The translations under genes and the position numbers were made by a program. Under the pieces are notes generated by a model. The model searched no databases, was not told where the DNA came from, and worked only from the letters and a program-made list of their open reading frames with translations. Positions 1 to 8,202 of a stretch of DNA of 64,000 nucleotides are shown here, one piece after another. Origin of the DNA: Streptomyces tibetensis (GTDB taxonomy: Bacteria > Actinomycetota > Actinomycetes > Streptomycetales > Streptomycetaceae); NCBI RefSeq assembly GCF_007655005.1, contig NZ_SZVW01000013.1, positions 124,001 to 188,000 of the forward strand. Direction: 5' to 3'. Positions within the stretch are counted from its first letter, which is position 1, and every line of letters starts with the position of its first letter.

Positions 1-238
1 GGCAGCACCCTCCGCGTCTGGGCCGGTACCAGGGGAAGCTCACCGACCCACCCCTGAGCCCCGATCAGATCCGCAGCCGTGCCATGGGCTCCGCCCCGAG
101 GCGTCGTTCTCGGTCCACGCCGCGGCAGCCGTCGCCCACGGCACGGTCCACCGCGTCATCCGGCACCGCAACATGGCGGCGCGGGAATCCGCAGGGGCCG
201 GAACGGCTGCTCGCTGGACGCCGTTTCCCCAGCCGGAG

Positions 239-1000
239 TCAGGCGTGGTGCTCCTCCGCGGCGCGACCGACTCGCAGATGGCTTTCCTGCGGACGCAGAG
301 CGCTCACCTCTGTCCAGTCCTTGGCGAAGCTGCCCGGGGGGATGACGGTGACGTCCGCGATGTGGTTGGCGTCGTCGATGGAGCAGACGACTCCGCGTCC
401 TTGGGTCTTGCCGTAGAAGAGGATGCGGTCGCCGCTCACGGCGGTGATCTGCGTCCAGTCCGTGGCCATGCTGCCGTTCGGTATCGGGGTGACGTCCGCG
501 ATGTTGTTCCCGTCGTCGATCGCGCAGACGACTCCGCCGCCCCGGGTCGCGCTGTAGAACAGGATGCGGTCTCCGCTCAGGCCCGCGATCTCCGTCCAGT
601 CCTTGGCGAAGCTGCCCGGGGGGATGACGGTGACGTCCGCGATGTGGTTGGCGTCGTCGATGGAGCAGACGACTCCGCGCCCTTTCGACTTGCTGTAGAA
701 GAGGATGCGGTCGCCGCTCAGCGCGGTGACCTCGGTCCAGTCCGGAGCCATGCTGCCGTTGGGTATCAGGGTGACGTCCGCGATGTGGTTGTCGTCGTCG
801 ACGGAGCAGACGACTCCGCCGCGCCTGGCCGCGCTGTAGAACAGGATGCGGTCGCCGCTCAGACCGGTGAAGGCCGTCCAGTCCTTGGCGAAGCTGCCCG
901 CGGGTATGACCGTGACGTCTCCGATGTGATTGCCGCCGTCGATGGCGGCGACCACACCGCGCCCCTGGGATGCGCCGTAGAAGAGAATGCGATCCGACAT
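239..1000 (-). CDS. five-repeat beta-propeller (tachylectin-2-length) protein
   Basis: The 253-residue product is almost entirely five tandem repeats of 47 residues, each starting near SGDRILFY and ending near KDWTEI. The start ATG at 1000 is chosen because GGGAGG lies just upstream; an in-frame ATG 13 codons earlier lacks this. No signal peptide is seen. Five repeats of 47 residues is the architecture of tachylectin-2-type five-bladed lectin propellers, so a sugar-binding or other ligand-binding propeller is likely, but I see no direct sequence match that proves it. Repeats alternate between two types (A: GSFAKDWT; B: GSM..DWT) in the order A-B-A-B-A. The 18-residue tail after repeat five is not repeat-like, so the tail may be a recent frameshift product. 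Ligand unknown. Confidence 0.8.
   Translation of the reverse strand: MSDRILFYGASQGRGVVAAIDGGNHIGDVTVIPAGSFAKDWTAFTGLSGDRILFYSAARRGGVVCSVDDDNHIADVTLIPNGSMAPDWTEVTALSGDRILFYSKSKGRGVVCSIDDANHIADVTVIPPGSFAKDWTEIAGLSGDRILFYSATRGGGVVCAIDDGNNIADVTPIPNGSMATDWTQITAVSGDRILFYGKTQGRGVVCSIDDANHIADVTVIPPGSFAKDWTEVSALRPQESHLRVGRAAEEHHA
312..679. repeat. 86-bp identical direct repeats within the propeller gene
   Basis: Bases 312-397 and 594-679 are identical and lie 282 nt apart. The distance is exactly two 47-codon units. They encode the central part of repeats 5 and 3 of the propeller protein and indicate recent duplication of a two-repeat block. Confidence 0.85.
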
Positions 1001-1283
1001 TGTCGCCTCCCGTGTATTCATTTCGCTCGGCGGGGGCAATTTCTTCCGTTGCCAAACGATTATTGATGGGTCGTTCTACCTCTTCTCGGATAACGCTACG
1101 CTCACCCCAAGGGCCCCGCACCTGAAGCTCAAGTGGCCGCAAGTGTAGGAGACATGGGCGTCAGGCTGGTCGTATCTCAATCAAATGTTGATGGTGAAAT
1201 GGGTTCCATGAAAGGGGCGCGCCCGAGCATGCTGACGCACCATCAGAAACTGATCGACCGGCTCCGTCCCTCCGGGGCCGGCG

Positions 1284-2678
1284 TCAGCGCGGGATGCCCA
1301 AGACGTCGAGGTGCTGGTGCATGACCGCTGCCGGGAGGCCGGGGTTGCTCAGGGCCCGGGTGGAGAGCTCCGGGTCGTCGCAGTTCTTCAGGATGAGGTC
1401 GACGGGCAGGGCGGGGTGCGCGGCGGCCATGCCACGCACCCGTGCGTCGGGATCGGCGAGCAGCCGGACCACCACGTCGGCGGGAGCGTGCGGGTCGAGT
1501 CCCACCAGCCACCTCTTCTCCGGGTCCGGGTCGTCGCCGAAGCGCCGCCCGGCGTCCGTGCGCGGGAAGTTGGCGTGTCCGAGCAGGCCGCCCTTGGTGA
1601 TGACCTCGCAGTCCAGGTAGGTCTGCAGCACGACCTCGCCGTCCACGGTCGACTGGTTCTCGCACAGCAGGAGCCTCACGGCGTAGTCGTCGTCCCGCGA
1701 GAGCAGTTCGACGGCGTCGGCGGGCAGGTGCGGGCTGCAGGCGGCGCTGCGGCGCAGCAAAATGTTGGCGGACCGGGCGCATCGGCGCAGCACGTCGGGA
1801 TCGGCGCAGAGGCGCACCCATTCGACGGGATGCAACCGGTCGGACGCGCTGATGGTGATGTCGACGGCGCCGCGTTCGGTCTCCGTCAGCTCGGGCCGGA
1901 CCGACACGGCCAGCCGGACGCTGTGCGCGTCGTCGGCGGCCAGCCTGCGGACGATATGGACGGGCAGGTGGGGGTTGGCCGCCAGTTCGCGCCGGTCCGC
2001 CTCTTCGCCGTCGGCCGCGAGCCGTTCGGCGGTCGCCGTGCTCATGGCCCCGTAGTGGATCACCTCCCGCCGGGAGAAGGGGCCGAGGTCCGCGTCGAGC
2101 AGGAGGTCGGTGTAGCGCGCGTCGTCGCGGCAGGCCTCCCGCATGGCTGCCTGGCGGACGTCCTCCACGGGGTCATGGAGGAGGCGGTCGCGGGTGTCTC
2201 CGGAGAGCGCGGCCCACTCGCGGCACGCCGCCCTCCGTAGGTTCGCGTCCTGGTGGTCGGCGAGACGGGCGACCAGATCCGCAGCGGTGTGCCGGGAGCC
2301 GGCCGCGCTGCGGCGGACCCGAGCGTCCTCGTCGGCGAGCAGACGCTTCTGGGCGGCGACCGGAAGCGGCTCCACGGGTACGCGGAACCAGTCGGGGCCA
2401 TAGGCCAGTGCTTCGCGCACCCGTGCGTCGGGATCGTCGATGAGCCGGGCGCGCTGGTCCGGCGTCACCGAGGGGTTCGCGGCGAACGCCGAGCGCAGCC
2501 TGTGATCGGGATGTACGACGATCGCGTCGACCACCTCGTCCGGCAGCGCGCGCCAGGCCAGCGTGTCCCAGGCCGCGATGGCCTGCTTCGAGAGCAGCCT
2601 GGTCAGTACGTCGACCGGTGCCGCCGGGTTCCGCGCGATGGCATGGAGCGTCTCGCGGTCAGGACACGTGTCACACAT
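1284..2678 (-). CDS. variant leucine-rich-repeat (LRV/HEAT-like) protein
   Basis: A 464-residue soluble protein made of short alpha-helical repeats of about 24 residues with the recurring pattern LL.DPD.RVR..AA.HP.LP. This is the signature of Streptomyces variant leucine-rich-repeat proteins, which form superhelical protein-binding scaffolds. The start at MCDTC (2678) is preceded by GGGGGAATC; longer in-frame starts to 2837 overlap the promoter region of the divergent LysE gene. The N-terminal CDTC is of unknown use; the A/B repeats carry no catalytic motif. Role: probably protein-protein interaction; partner unknown. Confidence 0.75.
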   Translation of the reverse strand: MCDTCPDRETLHAIARNPAAPVDVLTRLLSKQAIAAWDTLAWRALPDEVVDAIVVHPDHRLRSAFAANPSVTPDQRARLIDDPDARVREALAYGPDWFRVPVEPLPVAAQKRLLADEDARVRRSAAGSRHTAADLVARLADHQDANLRRAACREWAALSGDTRDRLLHDPVEDVRQAAMREACRDDARYTDLLLDADLGPFSRREVIHYGAMSTATAERLAADGEEADRRELAANPHLPVHIVRRLAADDAHSVRLAVSVRPELTETERGAVDITISASDRLHPVEWVRLCADPDVLRRCARSANILLRRSAACSPHLPADAVELLSRDDDYAVRLLLCENQSTVDGEVVLQTYLDCEVITKGGLLGHANFPRTDAGRRFGDDPDPEKRWLVGLDPHAPADVVVRLLADPDARVRGMAAAHPALPVDLILKNCDDPELSTRALSNPGLPAAVMHQHLDVLGIPR

Positions 2679-2907
2679 GATTCCCCCTGTTCGCCGGCGG
2701 ATGACGCAGGCCCGCAGATTGTGCTGGTGAGGTGCGTACGAGGTCAACGCCGGTGAGCACACGCGCTCCTGGCTCCGGTTTCCCCCCGGCTCCGGCGGCC
2801 GGGCTGTCCGGGTGGCCCGCACTGGGGTACTCGGCACCGGTGCACGAGGTGTGTCAACGGGCCCCGGCCGCCGATGGTTTCGGGGTGCGCGCAGAAGTGG
2901 AGGGCGG

Positions 2908-3558
2908 ATGACGGTCGACCTGCTCGGCTTCCTCGGCGTTGTTCTGGTGGCCTATGTGGTGCCGGGTCCGGATTTCCTCGTGGTGGTGAGATCGGCTGCC
3001 GAGGACCCTTCGAAGGGCAGAGCCGCGGCACTGGGGGCCCAGACCGGGCTGTGTGCGCACATGCTGGCCGCCGCGGCCGGTCTCTCGGTGATCGCCACCC
3101 GCACACCCGCCGTGTACGACGGGATCAGACTCATGGGGGCGGCCTACCTCGTGTATCTCGGTGTGCGGGCCGTGCTCACCGCCCGCCGGACCGCCCGGGA
3201 AAGGCGCCACGCGACCGAGGCCACATCCGACGCCCAGGAGGAGGGAGGGCCCGCCCAAGGGCGTCTTCGGAGCGCTTTCACTGAGGGGTTGCTCACCAAC
3301 GTGCTCAACCCGAAAGCCGCCCTGTTCTTCCTCAGCGTCCTTCCGCAGTTCGTCGACGGTGACGGATCGATGGCGCAGCAGATCTTCTTCCTGGGCGTGT
3401 TGGACATCCTCATCGGCGTCGTCTACTGGTTCGCCCTGGTCGTGGTCGCCGCGCGACTGCGAGCGCTGCTCGCCCGGCCGAAGGTCCGCCGGCGCTGGGA
3501 GCTGACCACCGGCTGGTTGTTCATCGCCATCGGTGTCTCGGTGGCGGCCGTCGCCTGA
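2908..3558 (+). CDS. LysE/RhtB family amino-acid exporter
   Basis: A 216-residue membrane protein with about six hydrophobic segments and the family hallmarks: N-terminal AYVVPGPDFLVVV, then GLCAHMLAAAAGLS, and NVLNPKAALFFLSVLPQF in the second half. LysE/RhtB proteins export amino acids or related small molecules across the plasma membrane. The start ATG 2908 has GTGGAGGGCGG directly before it. The acidic, charged linker around residues 95-120 is the cytoplasmic loop typical of the family. Divergent from the LRV gene; no regulator of the usual LysG type is adjacent. Substrate cannot be told. Confidence 0.88.
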   Translation: MTVDLLGFLGVVLVAYVVPGPDFLVVVRSAAEDPSKGRAAALGAQTGLCAHMLAAAAGLSVIATRTPAVYDGIRLMGAAYLVYLGVRAVLTARRTARERRHATEATSDAQEEGGPAQGRLRSAFTEGLLTNVLNPKAALFFLSVLPQFVDGDGSMAQQIFFLGVLDILIGVVYWFALVVVAARLRALLARPKVRRRWELTTGWLFIAIGVSVAAVA

Positions 3559-3639
3559 GGATTCAGGGATGACCGGGCTGGGCAATGGGCTAGGGAATGT
3601 CATGAGCACGACTGCCCTTCCCCCACAAGGAGGTCGATC

Positions 3640-4203
3640 ATGCACGTCCGTATGCTGACCGGCGGTCTCGCCGCCGCCTGTCTGGTGTCCGTGTCCCTGA
3701 CGGGTGGTCAGGCCGTGGCCGCTACCCCCTCAACGGCCGACCGGCCTCTGGCCGCCCGTGTCGTGACCTACGACGCGAGTGGCTCCGCGGAGTTCAAGAG
3801 TGCCGTCAACCGGGGCGCGACGATCTGGAACGAGAGTGTCGACGCCGTCGAGCTGCGGCCCGTCGCGGCCGGGCAACGCGCGAACATACGGGTCCTCGCG
3901 GACAACGGCTGGCCGCGCGCCCTGCCCACCACCCTGGGCAACGGCACCGTGTACATCGGGCGCCAGGCCGTCGACCAGGGTTACGACACGATCCGCATCT
4001 CCGCGCACGAACTCGGGCACATCCTGGGCCTGCCGGATCGCAAGCCCGGACCGTGCTCGAGCCTGATGTCCGGCTCCACCGCGGGCACGTCGTGCACGAA
4101 CCCGTACCCGAACGCGGCGGAGAAGGCGGAGGTCGAGGGGAACTTCGGCGGCGCAGTCGCCGGACGGTCCCAGGTGGCGCGGACCGGGGTGATCGTGGAC
4201 TGA
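3640..4203 (+). CDS. snpA: snapalysin-type secreted metalloprotease (M7)
   Basis: A 187-residue secreted protein. Residues 1-28 form a signal peptide (MHVRMLTGGLAAACLVSVSL then AVAA). The zinc site HELGHILGLPD is at residues 123-133, giving the HExxHxxGxxD ligand set of snapalysin, the smallest bacterial metzincin-like protease. Two C-terminal cysteines (PCSSLMSG and TSCTNPYP) match the family disulfide. AAGGAGG lies 5 nt before the ATG. Most snapalysin genes are flanked by a divergent LysR activator; none is present here, so control is likely different. Expected to degrade milk-type and other extracellular proteins. Confidence 0.9.
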   Translation: MHVRMLTGGLAAACLVSVSLTGGQAVAATPSTADRPLAARVVTYDASGSAEFKSAVNRGATIWNESVDAVELRPVAAGQRANIRVLADNGWPRALPTTLGNGTVYIGRQAVDQGYDTIRISAHELGHILGLPDRKPGPCSSLMSGSTAGTSCTNPYPNAAEKAEVEGNFGGAVAGRSQVARTGVIVD

Positions 4204-4424
4204 CGCGGGCTGTACCCGTTCTGAGAAGGCCCGCCGCCTCGCAGGACGGCTCGCCGTCGATCAGCGGCGGTGGCAGCGCCGACGGCTCCCTTGCCGGAGT
4301 GCGGTACAGCAGGGGAGCCGGACGCGTGGCGCAGTGCGGATCCACCGGGAGCGGTCGGGGTAGTACTGGCTTCGGCTGGCGATAGAGTTGATCACGTCCC
4401 GCAGACTGTCCAGCCGGGCCGGCC

Positions 4425-4811
4425 TCACCCGGCAGACATCGCGACGCGGTCGGACTCGCTGCGCAGAACGCAGAATTCATTGCCTTCGGGGTCGGCGAGC
4501 ACCGCCCAGCCTGCGCCGCCCGGCTCCCGGCGATCAGTGACGAGAGTGGCTCCCAGCTGCAACAGCCGCTCGATCTCCGCCTCGCGCGAGGTCGTGGGAC
4601 GCAGACAGAGGTGGATCCGGTTCTTGACCGTCTTGGGCTCCGGCACCTGATTGAAGTACAGCAGCGGGCCCTCCGGAAGCATCACCTGAGTCTCCCGATC
4701 GCCCGGTCCGCTCTGCTCATGCACCGGACAACCGGTCACCTCACTCCAGAAGCGCGCCAGTTCATAGGCGTCCGCACAGTCGATCGCCACGTTCTGCACC
4801 ACCGAGACCAT
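4425..4811 (-). CDS. VOC (glyoxalase-like) family protein
   Basis: A 128-residue single-module protein of the vicinal-oxygen-chelate fold: N-terminal NVAIDCADAYELARFW, a central IHLCLRP strand and C-terminal VLADPEGNEFCVL. These match the glyoxalase/dioxygenase superfamily subgroup common in actinomycetes (Glyoxalase_6-like). Potential metal ligands are limited (H at the IHLCL strand, E in EGNEF), so it may bind rather than convert its ligand. Start at MVSVVQNVAIDC is where homology begins. Function unknown; fusion or binding to an antibiotic cannot be excluded. Confidence 0.75.
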   Translation of the reverse strand: MVSVVQNVAIDCADAYELARFWSEVTGCPVHEQSGPGDRETQVMLPEGPLLYFNQVPEPKTVKNRIHLCLRPTTSREAEIERLLQLGATLVTDRREPGGAGWAVLADPEGNEFCVLRSESDRVAMSAG

Positions 4812-4979
4812 GCAGGTCAGCCTGCACGAACACAGCCCGGCACGCCACCGGTTCGCGGCAACGCCCCCTTCGGGTCCGGCGTGGAAGCGACGGGTCCGCG
4901 CGCTCGGGAGGCATGCTGATGGGGTGACCGGCGTACGCGTGTCGCGGCTGCCGCGAGGACCGCGGGTGAGGGGCATCAG

Positions 4980-5498
4980 GTGGTGGACGACCGGGGAGCC
5001 GATGCGCCGCCTGACGTGGAGGCAGGTGTACTGGCCGACCGGCTGAAGGAGCGGATCTACGCGACCATCACGATGATCGCCGTGGTGGTCGGCCTGTCCC
5101 TCGGTGAGGTGGGTTCCCTCGGTGCCGTCGCCACCGTCCTGACGACCGCGCTGGGCCTGTGGCTCGCCGCGTTCGTCGCCGACCAGCAGGCGCACCGGAC
5201 CGTCCACCGCCGCCTCGCCACGGGCCATGAGCTGCGCCGCATGCTGTACGTCAGCAGCCCGCTCCTGTCCTGTGCCGTGGGCCCTGCCGTACTGATCGCT
5301 CTGGCCGCGCTGGACGTCCTCAGCCTGCACGCCGCGTTGTCGGCAGCGGCCGGAGTGGGCGTCGTATCCCTCTTCCTGTGGGGCTGTCTGGGCGGGCTGC
5401 GCATGGGCGGCGGCGTGGTGACCGCGTTGGTGGCGGGGCTGCTGGACGCCGCGATCGGCGTGGCGGTCGCCCTGGTGAAGGCAGCCGCCGGGCACTGA
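4980..5498 (+). CDS. small integral membrane protein
   Basis: A 172-residue protein starting at GTG 4980 (a second GTG follows at once) with GAGGGG 8 nt upstream. It has a charged N-terminus of about 25 residues followed by four hydrophobic segments, roughly residues 30-48, 50-67, 95-115 and 117-140, with another at 143-168. The conserved-looking polar loop DQQAHRTVHRRLATGHELRR links segments two and three. I do not recognise a named family. It is convergent with the ComB-like gene and divergent from the VOC gene. Confidence 0.65.
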   Translation: MVDDRGADAPPDVEAGVLADRLKERIYATITMIAVVVGLSLGEVGSLGAVATVLTTALGLWLAAFVADQQAHRTVHRRLATGHELRRMLYVSSPLLSCAVGPAVLIALAALDVLSLHAALSAAAGVGVVSLFLWGCLGGLRMGGGVVTALVAGLLDAAIGVAVALVKAAAGH

Positions 5499-5606
5499 CC
5501 GGGTGAGGAAGCGTCCTGGAGCCCGGGCCGGCCGGCTCGCCGGGCAACGCCTCGCGGACCGGCGTCGGGAACGTCGATCGACCTGGTCGGCCGGTCGGGG
5601 GAGCGG

Positions 5607-6320
5607 TCAGATCGAAAGCTCGTCGGCCGGCGGAGGCACGGCACACGGGCGCAAAACCATGAGCGAGTCTTCCAGGGCAGCCACCATGGCGAAGGGGAAC
5701 CGGTCGAGCTCGAGACAGAGCGCGACGTCATCAGGATGGACTCCCCGACGCACACCCTGCGCCAGCTCGGCGGCTGCGCGCGAACACCCGGCGCGGCGGA
5801 GGTACTCGGCTGCGTCCGTCCCCGCTTCGAGGGCCCTCCGGGCGATGTACTGAGCGCACGCCAGATCCTCATCGGCCCGCCCACCCTCGCCCGTGACCAC
5901 GAATGTGACTCCGTAGCAGTCACTGTCACCGGCGCGTGTACGCAGGAGCCGAGCCGTCGCCTCCGCCACGACGAACCCGGCGCACAGCACCAGTGACGCC
6001 TCCTTGACCGCAAGGGCGCCGACCGTCCCGGCCATCGTCTTCTGCACGACGGTGCGTCCGCCGAGGTCGAGAGACCGCAGCAGGCCGGGCGAGTTGACGG
6101 CGTCGAACCCCGGAGCGGGCGGACCGTCCTTGAGCGCGACCCAGTCCGGGTGCCGGGCCTTGAGTGCCAGGGCTTCGTCCAGCGATTCGGCGAGAACGAT
6201 CCGCTCCGCCCCCTGGCCGAAGGCCCACGCGGCAACCGTGAAAGCGCGCATGACGTCGACGACGACGGCCACGGACGGGGCTTCGGCCAGCTCGGCGATG
6301 CCGACGAAACGAGCTTCCAT
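5607..6320 (-). CDS. ComB-like 2-phosphosulfolactate phosphatase family protein
   Basis: About 237 residues. Family signatures visible are VVVDVMRAFTVAAWAFGQGAE near the N-terminus (ComB: VDVLRATTT), the NSPG segment, QKTMAGT and GEGGRADEDLACAQYI in the second half. ComB hydrolyses (2R)-phospho-3-sulfolactate in coenzyme M synthesis; actinomycete members are common but do not make coenzyme M, so the substrate here is uncertain. Start at MEARFVG (6320) is preferred by alignment to family N-termini; the frame is open back to 6365 and no strong ribosome site separates the choices. Confidence 0.75.
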   Translation of the reverse strand: MEARFVGIAELAEAPSVAVVVDVMRAFTVAAWAFGQGAERIVLAESLDEALALKARHPDWVALKDGPPAPGFDAVNSPGLLRSLDLGGRTVVQKTMAGTVGALAVKEASLVLCAGFVVAEATARLLRTRAGDSDCYGVTFVVTGEGGRADEDLACAQYIARRALEAGTDAAEYLRRAGCSRAAAELAQGVRRGVHPDDVALCLELDRFPFAMVAALEDSLMVLRPCAVPPPADELSI

Positions 6321-6361
6321 AGGGCCATGATCGCGCATGCCCGGTGATGCCGCCACCAGCC

Positions 6362-6424
6362 GCATCGTTGGTTGCTCGTGGGCAACAGCGGCTCGAACAC
6401 TGCCCGCTCGTCGTCGGTCAGTTC
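6362..6424 (-). pseudogene. IS5-type transposase N-terminal fragment
   Basis: The minus strand reads ELTDDERAVFEPLLPTSNQR, which is the N-terminal motif (LTDxExxxxxPLLP) of IS5/IS112-like transposases. No more of the transposase follows in any frame, so only about 20 codons remain, wedged between the ComB-like gene and the DHFR-fold gene. Confidence 0.6.
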
Positions 6425-6502
6425 ACCTGCTGAGCAGGACCAGAACAACGAGCGACTGATCGAAGAGGCACCGCCCAGCACTCCAGATGTAGAGCCTCAC
6501 CC

Positions 6503-7108
6503 TCAGAGGATGGCTTCGGTCGAGGTCGAAGAGCGGGGTCGATAGCTGGCGATGATGACCCCGGTGGCCGTTGGGGTCGCTTCGGCGACATGGAAAGTGG
6601 TTGGGCAGAAGCCGTCGGCGAACAGGCGGCGTCCGGCGGCCAGTACGAGTGGATGAATGCAGAGCAGGTATTCGTCGATGAGGCCGAACGGCGCCAGAGA
6701 GCGAATCAACGCGCCGCTGCCCATGATGTGCAGGTCGTTGCCCGGGATCTTTTTGAGTTCGGTGACCGCTTCGGGGATGTCGCCGCTGAGCAGTGTGGAG
6801 TTGGGCCATGGCAGGGGCTCGGACAGAGTGTTGGATGCGACGTACTTGGGGGCGTTGTTGAGGGCGTCGCGGAACGGGCTGTCCTGGGTGTTCCAATGGG
6901 CCAGAACGTCCGAATAGGTGCGGCGGCCCAGGAGGTAACCGCTGCCGGCGGCCAGCCGTCGGCCCCATGCCGCCGTGATGACGTCGTCCGCGCCCCGTTC
7001 AGCGGCCCAGCCGCCGTGAGTGAACCCGTCACGGGTGTCCTCATCGGCGCGGCCGGGTCCTTGCATGATGCCGTCCAGGGTGACGTGGTTGATGACGACG
7101 ATTCGCAT
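6503..7108 (-). CDS. dihydrofolate-reductase-fold (RibD C-terminal) family protein
   Basis: A 201-residue protein of the RibD_C/DHFR-like superfamily: N-terminal MRIVVINHVTLDGIMQGPG, YLLGRRTYSDVLAHW in the first third, LHIMGSGALIRSLAPFGLIDEY and a C-terminal HPLVLAAGRRLF. These proteins bind NADPH and reduce unknown substrates. Start ATG 7108 follows CAGGAG at 5-10 nt. A second, more distant family member sits at 17390-17959. Immediately upstream is the IS5 element, so its own promoter region is short. Confidence 0.85.
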   Translation of the reverse strand: MRIVVINHVTLDGIMQGPGRADEDTRDGFTHGGWAAERGADDVITAAWGRRLAAGSGYLLGRRTYSDVLAHWNTQDSPFRDALNNAPKYVASNTLSEPLPWPNSTLLSGDIPEAVTELKKIPGNDLHIMGSGALIRSLAPFGLIDEYLLCIHPLVLAAGRRLFADGFCPTTFHVAEATPTATGVIIASYRPRSSTSTEAIL

Positions 7109-7222
7109 GACACTCCTGTCCACTGGTGAAACGCGACCGTATGGACACGATCGGACTGGACGCCTCGTAGCTGACCGGGCCCATCGTCATTGTGATCGCT
7201 TCTACGGGGGTGTGCATGCTTG

Positions 7223-8092
7223 GAGGATGTCTCAGGTGGCGAGTTTCGCGAGCTTCTTGTAGCAGGTGAGGGCGGCTGCGAGGCCGAGGAAGGCGAGGAA
7301 GCGAGGTCCCTTTCGCTCGTACCGGACGGTGAGCCGGCGGAAGCCGAACAGCCAGGCGATCGACCGCTCGATCTTCCAGCGGTGCCGGCCGAGCCGCTCG
7401 CTCGATTCGATCCCGGGACGCGCGATGCGCGGGACGAGCCCTCGCTCGCGCAGCCAGGTGAGGTGTTCGGGGGAGAAATACGCCTTGTCCGCGCGGAGTT
7501 TGACGGGCCGACGCCGTCGCGGCCCGCGGCGGGAGCGGACGGCGGGTATACCGCGGATCAGCGGCTTCAGACCCAGGCTGTCGTGGGTGTTCGCACCGGA
7601 CACCGCGACGGCCAGCGGGATGCCCTGGGCCTCGGACAGCACATGCAGCTTGCTGCCCTTCTTGCCGCGATCGACCGGGTTCGGCCCGGTCAGCGTGCCC
7701 CCCTTTTTGGCCCGGAGGGCGGCATCGACGATCGCCGAGGCCCAGTCCAGCTCGCCCCGCGCACCGAGTTCGTCCAGGACCGCCCGGTGGAGCCGACGCC
7801 ACAGTCCCGCCCGGGTCCACGCGGTGAACCGGCGATGCGCGGTCGCGGGCGAGACGCCGAACGTCTCCGGCAGATGCCGCCAGGCGCATCCGCTGGTCAG
7901 CACATACACGACCGCCGTGAACACGGCCCGCTCGTCACACGGAGCGGTCCTGCCGCCCTGCGGACGGGAGTTGAACGACGGCAGCAACGGTGCGGCTCCC
8001 ACAGACCGTCAGGAACCAGCCGCTGCGACAGATCGACACCCACAAGCAGCAATGATGCCGCAGCTCACCACACGAGCACGTGAGACATCCTC
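7223..8092 (-). mobile_element. IS5-family insertion sequence, about 870 bp
   Basis: The ends are perfect 12-bp inverted repeats, GAGGATGTCTCA at 7223-7234 and TGAGACATCCTC at 8081-8092, with partial match continuing inward. They bracket a single transposase reading frame on the minus strand that almost fills the element. The flanking triplets (TTG left, TTA right) do not form an exact 3-bp target duplication, so either one flank mutated or the flanks have been rearranged. Confidence 0.88.
7232..8043 (-). pseudogene. IS5-family DDE transposase, shifted near its N-terminus
   Basis: The main frame (7232-8002, 256 codons from a GTG) contains the IS5 family core: CAWRHLPETFG helix-turn-helix region, SAIVDAALRAKKGG with the first catalytic Asp, GANTHDS, RADKAYFSPEH with the second Asp, and the RWKIERSIAWLFGFRRL motif with the catalytic Glu. 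The expected N-terminus, VGVDLSQRLVPDGLWEP, is encoded upstream (8043 to about 7995) but one nucleotide out of frame; five bases stand where six are expected between LWE and PLLPS. The transposase is therefore probably inactive unless the internal GTG is used. Confidence 0.75.
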
Positions 8093-8202
8093 TTAGAAGA
8101 GCCTGGATGAGACCGCGTTATGGGGCAGCCGCGCATCGCATACTTCTGCCGTACTCTCGCCTTACAGCAAAGCATTCTTTCACTCCGGCCGACGCTGGCG
8201 TA

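Noticed and set aside
1..238. Open frames on both strands at the left edge
   Set aside because: Frames are short, proline/arginine-rich and lack a ribosome site or known motif; they look like antisense or noncoding frames of GC-rich DNA.
156..1142. Long 328-codon minus-strand frame over the propeller gene
   Set aside because: It is the wrong frame of the repeat gene: Arg/His-rich low-complexity translation created by the repeats.
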